Origin: Rikenellaceae bacterium
Lineage (GTDB): Bacteria > Bacteroidota > Bacteroidia > Bacteroidales > UBA932
Assembly: GCA_003513895.1 (NCBI GenBank)
Contig: DOSU01000125.1
Location: forward strand, 1-26,606
Direction of reading: 5' to 3'
DNA: 26,606 nucleotides
Below, piece by piece: positions 22,444 to 26,606 of the stretch; within the stretch, counting starts at the first letter, position 1; each line of letters begins with the position of its first letter. The translations under genes were made by a program, and so were the position numbers. The notes under the pieces are model-generated. The model saw nothing but the letters and a program-made list of their open reading frames with translations. It ran no database searches and was not told where the DNA came from.

Positions 22444-23670
22444 ATGTTTTCATTCAGGACTTCACCACTACTTGAACAAACCGATTCCGTTTTACGAAGC
22501 GGAAAAGTTGCCTTGCTCTGCAATCAGGCATCATGGCACCCTCAAACAGGAGAATATCTTTTCGAAACTCTCTCTAAAAGAGGTGTTTTAAAAAGAGTCT
22601 TCATGCCGGAACACGGCCTCTTTGGTGAACTGCAGGATCAGGTAAAGCTGGACAAAACCGATGTATATAAATCTGTTCTTGAAAACAATTGTGAATTTGT
22701 ATCGTTATACGGATCAGATGAAAAATCTTTGAGTGCCCATATTGGCCAGTTGAGAGATATTGATGCGCTTGTGATTGAACTTCAGGATGTTGGCGCGAGG
22801 TATTATACTTTTAACTCTACCATTTTCAATATTTTTAAAATTCTCAAAAACGAAGGGATGAACTTGCCTGTATATCTAATCGACAGGATAAATCCTATGG
22901 GCCGCCAGGTTGAGGGAACAATGCTCAGGGAAGAGTACTCTTCATTTATTGGAATAGAAGGCCTTTTACACAGGCACGGGCTCACAATCGGAGAGGTTGC
23001 AAATTATTTTTACAACGAACTTAATGCAAAATTTCCTCTGCACATTATCTCGTATTCATCTGAGCCAATATCAAGAGAGATGTTGCCATGGAGCATTCCT
23101 CCTTCCCCAAATATTCCGGGACTTTTCACGTGCCATTTTTACACAGGTCAATGTCTGTGGGAAGGAACAAATGTGAGCGAAGGAAGAGGAACTACCCGTC
23201 CTTTTGAAATATTCGGAGCTCCATTTATGGAATCTCTTATAAATTTCAACAAATTAAATGGATATGAAAACTGGAACGATACCTCCCACCCTCTTTACGA
23301 TCCATCGGTATACATAAGGTGGAACAGGTTCATACCTCAGTTTCATAAATTTTCGGGAGAGAGTTGTTTCGGTTTTCAACTGCATCCGATACCCGGTACG
23401 CAATATCACTCATTGGCACACAATTTGAAGATAATACGTTTTATAGCCGATAACTGTAAAGAGTTTGCCTTTAGGCCCGGAAAATACGAAGCCGGAAATG
23501 ACAAAACAGCAATTGAACTTCTGCTTGGAGACTCTCTCCTGATAAACTACCTTTATGGCAACGAAGAGTGGGAAAATGTAAAGGAGGAGATGAAAAAAGA
23601 GGAACAAAAGTGGATCAGAAAGGCACGAAGGGCAATGCTCTACGAAGATCAGCTGTACAGATGTAAATAA
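22444..23670 (+). CDS. DUF1343 protein, NamZ-like (exo-N-acetylmuramidase family)
   Basis: 408 residues. Family motifs: LCNQASW near 27-33, FMPEHGLFGE, ALVIELQDVGARYYTF, LIDRINPMGR, IPPSPNIPGLFT and GTNVSEGRGTTRPFE. The founding characterised member, NamZ (YbbC) of Bacillus subtilis, removes terminal MurNAc from peptidoglycan fragments; the family is otherwise known as DUF1343. Many homologues are exported, but this protein starts MFSFRTSPLLEQTDSV with no signal peptide, so it should act in the cytosol, for instance on imported muropeptide sugars. Lying 1 bp after the glmM-like gene, it may belong to cell-wall amino sugar recycling. The family is certain, the activity likely. Confidence 0.85.
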   Translation: MFSFRTSPLLEQTDSVLRSGKVALLCNQASWHPQTGEYLFETLSKRGVLKRVFMPEHGLFGELQDQVKLDKTDVYKSVLENNCEFVSLYGSDEKSLSAHIGQLRDIDALVIELQDVGARYYTFNSTIFNIFKILKNEGMNLPVYLIDRINPMGRQVEGTMLREEYSSFIGIEGLLHRHGLTIGEVANYFYNELNAKFPLHIISYSSEPISREMLPWSIPPSPNIPGLFTCHFYTGQCLWEGTNVSEGRGTTRPFEIFGAPFMESLINFNKLNGYENWNDTSHPLYDPSVYIRWNRFIPQFHKFSGESCFGFQLHPIPGTQYHSLAHNLKIIRFIADNCKEFAFRPGKYEAGNDKTAIELLLGDSLLINYLYGNEEWENVKEEMKKEEQKWIRKARRAMLYEDQLYRCK

Positions 23671-23696
23671 TTATAAAAAAAATTTAGAAAAGTAAT

Positions 23697-24449
23697 ATGG
23701 GGAACCCGGTTTTAAGTGAAAAGGTATTTAACAAAGCACATGCACAAGAAGGCGCCGAAGTGATGACAGTGAAAGGGACGGCGTTTAAATCAATCGTTCT
23801 TATTTTTATGGTTCTGGCAGGTGCTGCTTATACATGGAAAGTCTTTAACGAAGCCATTAATCCTGCATCAGTTACTCCATGGATGTGGGGTGGCCTGATA
23901 GGTGGCTTTGTTGTGGCCATAATAATCAGTTTTAAGCCCAATCTGGCACAATACCTTGCTCCTGTTTATGCAGTCCTTGAAGGCCTCTTTTTGGGTGCAA
24001 TTTCTGCAATGTTCAATCAGGCATTTGCGGAGAGCGCTCCGGGCATTGTTGTCAATGCAACTTTACTTACAATACTCACGGCCGTAGCAATGCTTGTAAT
24101 ATATCGCACAGGTCTTGTAAAGGTCAATGGAAAATTCATAAAAATTATCTCTGCAGCAGTTGGCGCTGTAGTTCTTTACTATTTAGTCAACATGATTTTA
24201 TCCCTTTTTGGAGTCAATCTTGTCATGCTGCATAACAGCGGGCCGCTAAGCATAGGAATAAGTCTTGTGATTATTGGCGTTGCTGCTTTCAGCCTTTTGG
24301 TAGATTTTAACTTTATTGAAAAATCAGCAGAGCAGGGAGCCCCAAAATATATGGAATGGTATGGTGCTTTTGCACTCATGGTAACACTCATATGGCTGTA
24401 TCTTGAAATTCTTAAGCTCCTTGCTAAATTTGCAGGAAGCAGAGATTAA
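23697..24449 (+). CDS. Bax inhibitor-1/YccA family membrane protein
   Basis: 250 residues with about seven hydrophobic helices after a polar N-terminus of roughly 28 residues. The pattern FVVAIIISFKPNLAQYLAPVYAVLEGLFLGAIS, here split at residues 74-108, and LVDFNFIEKSAEQGAPKYMEWYGAF near the C-terminus are typical of the BI-1/YetJ/YccA superfamily. Members act as pH-sensitive Ca2+ leak channels in some systems (B. subtilis YetJ). The aspartate in LVDFNFIE may correspond to one of the gating acids; I could not align it fully. Starts 26 bp after the DUF1343 gene and is probably in the same transcript. Confidence 0.88.
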   Translation: MGNPVLSEKVFNKAHAQEGAEVMTVKGTAFKSIVLIFMVLAGAAYTWKVFNEAINPASVTPWMWGGLIGGFVVAIIISFKPNLAQYLAPVYAVLEGLFLGAISAMFNQAFAESAPGIVVNATLLTILTAVAMLVIYRTGLVKVNGKFIKIISAAVGAVVLYYLVNMILSLFGVNLVMLHNSGPLSIGISLVIIGVAAFSLLVDFNFIEKSAEQGAPKYMEWYGAFALMVTLIWLYLEILKLLAKFAGSRD

Positions 24450-24450
24450 T

Positions 24451-24481
24451 TTTGGTAATAAGATAAATGTTTGTATTTTTG
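24451..24481 (+). promoter_or_regulatory. Promoter of rpmE2
   Basis: TTTG at 24451-24454, a 19-bp spacer, and TATTTTTG at 24474-24481: a near-ideal Bacteroidota promoter directly after the BI-1 gene. The ATG of rpmE2 is 28 bp downstream. Confidence 0.7.
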
Positions 24482-24509
24482 CATCCCCATAATATTAAAA
24501 AAAATAGTA

Positions 24510-24761
24510 ATGAAAAAAGGAATCCATCCCGAAACCTACCGTCTTGTAGCTTTCAAGGATATGTCAAATGAACACGTTTTTGTTACTCGCTCATGCGCAA
24601 ACACAAGAGAAAAACTTGTTCACGAAGGAGTAGAGTATCCGGTTATTAAAGTCGAAATTTCAAATACATCCCATCCGTTCTATACCGGTAAGATGAAACT
24701 GGTAGACACAGCCGGCCGTGTTGACAAATTCCTTAACAGATACAAGAAAGTTCAAAAGTAA
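24510..24761 (+). CDS. rpmE2: 50S ribosomal protein L31 type B
   Basis: 83 residues from ATG 24510 (MKKGIHPETYRLVAFKD). An in-frame TTG at 24471 would add 13 residues but overlaps the promoter and gives a non-family N-terminus. Only one cysteine (in TRSCANT) is present, so the zinc-binding cysteine pairs of type A L31 are missing; this is the zinc-independent form. EYPVIKVEISNTSHPFYTGK and GRVDKFLNRYKK are typical of the family. Own promoter and terminator: a single-gene unit. Confidence 0.95.
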   Translation: MKKGIHPETYRLVAFKDMSNEHVFVTRSCANTREKLVHEGVEYPVIKVEISNTSHPFYTGKMKLVDTAGRVDKFLNRYKKVQK

Positions 24762-24781
24762 TTTTGTCTTTTACACACTTC

Positions 24782-24817
24782 AAAAAGAGGTTGCCTAAAA
24801 TTAGGCAGCCTTTTTTT
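24782..24817 (+). terminator. Intrinsic terminator after rpmE2
   Basis: AGGTTGCCTAA and TTAGGCAGCCT pair with one wobble, flanked by AAAAAG on the left and a run of seven T on the right. Its stem core resembles that of the terminator at 1868-1911. Confidence 0.9.
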
Positions 24818-24843
24818 GGTTTTTGCGGGGAGGTATCTATCGT

Positions 24844-24956
24844 CGTACTTTGAGGTAACTTATTAATATTATGGTATTTATAAAATTGATTTCTTTCGAT
24901 TTATTAAAAAACCAAAACGTAATTCGTTATATATCTTCCTGTTACCTCAAAGTACG
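24844..24956. repeat. Perfect 16-bp inverted repeat bounding a 113-bp AT-rich element
   Basis: CGTACTTTGAGGTAAC (24844-24859) and GTTACCTCAAAGTACG (24941-24956) are exact reverse complements, 81 bp apart. The interior is very AT-rich (about 15 G or C in 81) with no reading frame of note. No T tract follows the right arm, so it is not a terminator. No convincing target-site duplication flanks it. Possible readings are a MITE-like remnant, a recombination or protein-binding site, or a structured RNA. It lies between the rpmE2 terminator and the promoter of the TPR gene. Confidence 0.85.
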
Positions 24957-24965
24957 CCGTTGGCT

Positions 24966-24997
24966 CTTGTATAACTAAATTTATAGTTATAACTTTG
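24966..24997 (+). promoter_or_regulatory. Promoter of the secreted TPR gene with internal palindrome
   Basis: CTTG at 24966-24969, a 20-bp spacer and TAACTTTG at 24990-24997 fit the Bacteroidota consensus. The spacer is filled by an inverted repeat, TATAACTA (24970-24977) and TAGTTATA (24984-24991), whose right arm runs into the -7 element. TATAAC occurs three times (24970, 24988, 25000). This is a good layout for a repressor operator. The ATG is 26 bp downstream. Confidence 0.6.
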
Positions 24998-25023
24998 ACT
25001 ATAACACATTAAATTTTATTCCC

Positions 25024-26325
25024 ATGAAAAAAGCTTTACTTATTCTGGTGATTTTATCCATAACATCCATACTTAGAGCTCAAACGAATATCAGTATGCT
25101 TTATCAAAGATTGCAGATGGGCGAAAACAAGGAAATAGTGGATGAATTTTCATATCTCCTTAAAGATTCGCTTTATGCCGATGCCGGAATGTTTATGCTT
25201 CTTGGCGATGCCTTCAGAAATCAGTTTGATTATTCGGGTGCGCTGGAGTGCTACAGAAGAGCGCTTAAACTTAATGCCGGAAATATAAGAGCATTAGAGA
25301 GCGAATCTGATATGTACTCAGTTTTGGGACAGCAGGGGAAAGCAATAGAGAATCTAAAGATTCTTCTTAATATGGACAGCACAAGCTTTCGTGTTGCAAA
25401 CAAGTTGGCTGCTGCATATCAGGCGGCACAGGAAATTCGGAAAGCATTAGGCATATACAGGAAGCTGTATACCCGAAATGTGTATAACTACAATACGGCA
25501 AAAACTCTTGGCGACTGCTACTGGCTCCTGGGCAACAGGGACAGTTCGGCCTATTTCTACCACAGAGCCGACTTTCTTAACGGAAAAAGTTTAACAACAA
25601 AGCTCAATCTAAGCCAGATATTATATTTAAACAAAGACTTCAACTCGGCAAAAATTTTTGCCTCCAGAGGTGTTGAACTGGACTCTTCTCATGTCCTTTT
25701 AAGAAAACAGCTTGGGAACACTCAATACAAGCTCGAAGAGTATAAAGATGCTCTGTTTAATTTTAAATATGTTATATCGGCAGGCGATTCATCGGCATCT
25801 GTAATGAAACTTGCAGGTGTATGCCATTATTTTATGGGCGAATTTAACGATGCAATTCCATACTTTAGGAAAAGCCTGCAGGTAGATTCTCTCAACAACG
25901 AAACGATATACTACCTTGCTGCCTCGCTAAGCATGACAGGCAATTACGAAGAGGCCCTACTCAATTTTCTGATTGCGCTGGAACTTATAAAGCCGGATAT
26001 TCAAGTTCTATACATGATAAAAAATCAATTGGGAATTGTGTACCAGAATTTAAAACAATATGACGATGCCTACAATTCATTTGCTGAGGCATTTACTTTC
26101 AATTCCACGGATTCAAAGCTTCTTTATCAAATGGCAATGGTAAAAGGGGAACAGAAGGGGGAGAAAAATCTTGAAATTGCCTTAAAACACCTAAAGGAGT
26201 TTTTGGCCGAAATTGAGAAAAAAGGAACCACTCTTACTAAAGATGAGATATATCTCAAGTCTCGTTCGGAGTGGTACATCAATAGAATTACAGAAGATCT
26301 GTTTATGATGGAAAAACGAAAGTAA
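25024..26325 (+). CDS. Secreted tetratricopeptide repeat protein
   Basis: 433 residues. An N-terminal signal peptide (MKKALLILVILSITSILRAQ, cut near residue 19-20) is followed by TPR repeats along nearly the whole length. Examples are FDYSGALECYRRALKLNAGN, EEYKDALFNFKYVISAGDSS, GEFNDAIPYFRKSLQVDSLN, GNYEEALLNFLIALELIKPD and KQYDDAYNSFAEAFTFNSTD. Such solenoids bind other proteins; I see no catalytic domain. It would act in the periplasm or at the outer membrane. The stop codon directly abuts the stop of the convergent TonB-C gene. The promoter carries an operator-like palindrome. Partner and function are unknown. Confidence 0.88.
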   Translation: MKKALLILVILSITSILRAQTNISMLYQRLQMGENKEIVDEFSYLLKDSLYADAGMFMLLGDAFRNQFDYSGALECYRRALKLNAGNIRALESESDMYSVLGQQGKAIENLKILLNMDSTSFRVANKLAAAYQAAQEIRKALGIYRKLYTRNVYNYNTAKTLGDCYWLLGNRDSSAYFYHRADFLNGKSLTTKLNLSQILYLNKDFNSAKIFASRGVELDSSHVLLRKQLGNTQYKLEEYKDALFNFKYVISAGDSSASVMKLAGVCHYFMGEFNDAIPYFRKSLQVDSLNNETIYYLAASLSMTGNYEEALLNFLIALELIKPDIQVLYMIKNQLGIVYQNLKQYDDAYNSFAEAFTFNSTDSKLLYQMAMVKGEQKGEKNLEIALKHLKEFLAEIEKKGTTLTKDEIYLKSRSEWYINRITEDLFMMEKRK

Positions 26326-26606
26326 TTACTTAAGTTTGAAAATAACAGGGAAAGTATAGCGTACATTAACAGCGGTATTGTTTTGGTATCCCGGCTTCCA
26401 TAAAGGTGAAGAATAAATGGCTCTTACTGCCTCGGCATCCAGAAGAGAATTTGCGCTTCTTACAACTTTAACATTTGAAACCTTACCCTCCTTATTGACG
26501 ATAAACTGCAATATAACCCTACCTTCAATTTTTTTCTCTTTTGCAGCATCCGGATATTTAAGTTCTCCCATTAGCCATCTAGTAAAATCGTTCTCGTCCC
26601 CACCAT
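26326..26606 (-). CDS. TonB C-terminal domain protein, C-terminal part (runs off window)
   Basis: The reading frame stays open past the window end; the Met at 26571 is internal. The visible 93 residues begin GGDENDFTRWLMGELKYP and continue with the TonB-C core: AAKEKKIEGRVILQFIVNK, EGKVSNVKVVRSAN, LLDAEAVRAI and WKPGYQNNTAVNVRYTFPV. TonB-C domains contact TonB-dependent outer-membrane receptors, but Bacteroidota also carry many such domains at the end of other periplasmic proteins. Which type this is depends on the missing N-terminus. It is convergent with the TPR gene with zero bases between the stops. Confidence 0.9.
   Translation of the reverse strand, partial: GGDENDFTRWLMGELKYPDAAKEKKIEGRVILQFIVNKEGKVSNVKVVRSANSLLDAEAVRAIYSSPLWKPGYQNNTAVNVRYTFPVIFKLK

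Noticed and set aside
24471..24509. Upstream TTG start for rpmE2
   Set aside because: It overlaps the promoter -7 element and adds 13 residues not found in L31 proteins.
1868..24817. Shared stem core (GAGGYTGCCTAA) of the terminators at 1868-1911 and 24782-24817 as a dispersed repeat
   Set aside because: Only the hairpin core is similar; such GC-rich stems recur in terminators of this phylum and nothing flanking is shared.
24844..24956. Inverted repeat as a terminator
   Set aside because: The loop would be 81 bases and no T run follows the right arm; the real rpmE2 terminator is upstream at 24782-24817.
24970..25005. TATAAC repeats as a CRISPR-like array
   Set aside because: Units of six bases with spacing of 12-18 bp in a promoter are far too short; they fit regulator sites better.

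Overview
The window looks like a chromosomal segment of a Bacteroidota bacterium, probably an anaerobic, propionate-forming member of the Bacteroidales. Three things point there. Promoters have the Bacteroidota form, a TTG/TTTG element about 18-20 bp upstream of TAnnTTTG, rather than TTGACA/TATAAT. Shine-Dalgarno sites are mostly absent. The families present (DUF4301, DUF6249, DUF2764, TonB-C proteins, a lamin-tail OadG-like subunit, type B L31) are typical of the phylum. Almost everything is conserved core chromosome. I see no insertion sequence, prophage, CRISPR array, tRNA or rRNA.

Layout: (1) 1-2.3 kb: the start of lysA on the minus strand, divergent from a deoxyhypusine-synthase-like enzyme, then a bidirectional terminator and a small membrane protein (DUF6249) on the minus strand. 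(2) 2.4-3.4 kb: an ECF sigma factor overlapping a two-helix membrane protein that may be its anti-sigma factor. (3) 3.4-7.4 kb, minus strand: recF, a DciA-like DUF721 gene, pdxB and a DUF4301 gene in one compact operon. (4) 7.5-8.9 kb: a membrane-anchored TPR protein and yebC. (5) 9.0-13.6 kb: methylmalonyl-CoA epimerase plus the four subunits of a Na+-pumping methylmalonyl-CoA decarboxylase, closed by a strong terminator. (6) 13.7-21.0 kb: a seven-gene V/A-type ATPase operon (E, DUF2764, A, B, D, I, K), again closed by a terminator. (7) 21.0-24.8 kb: a phosphohexosamine mutase (glmM-like), a DUF1343/NamZ-like protein, a Bax-inhibitor-1 family membrane protein and rpmE2 with its own promoter and terminator. 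(8) 24.8-26.6 kb: a 262-bp intergenic region with a perfect 16-bp inverted repeat and an operator-like palindrome, then a secreted TPR protein abutting a convergent, truncated TonB-C protein.

The main functional theme is Na+ energetics. The succinate-to-propionate branch (epimerase and decarboxylase) would export Na+. The V-type ATPase beside it carries, in subunit K, the residues known to bind Na+ in Enterococcus hirae NtpK. The two machines could therefore share one Na+ circuit. This is inferred from residues and gene order.

I found no clearly new defence or mobile system. The best candidates for a second look are the lamin-tail/OadG fusion subunit, the V-ATPase operon without recognisable C, F and G subunits, the nucleotidyltransferase-like motifs in DUF4301, and the 113-bp inverted-repeat element at 24844-24956.
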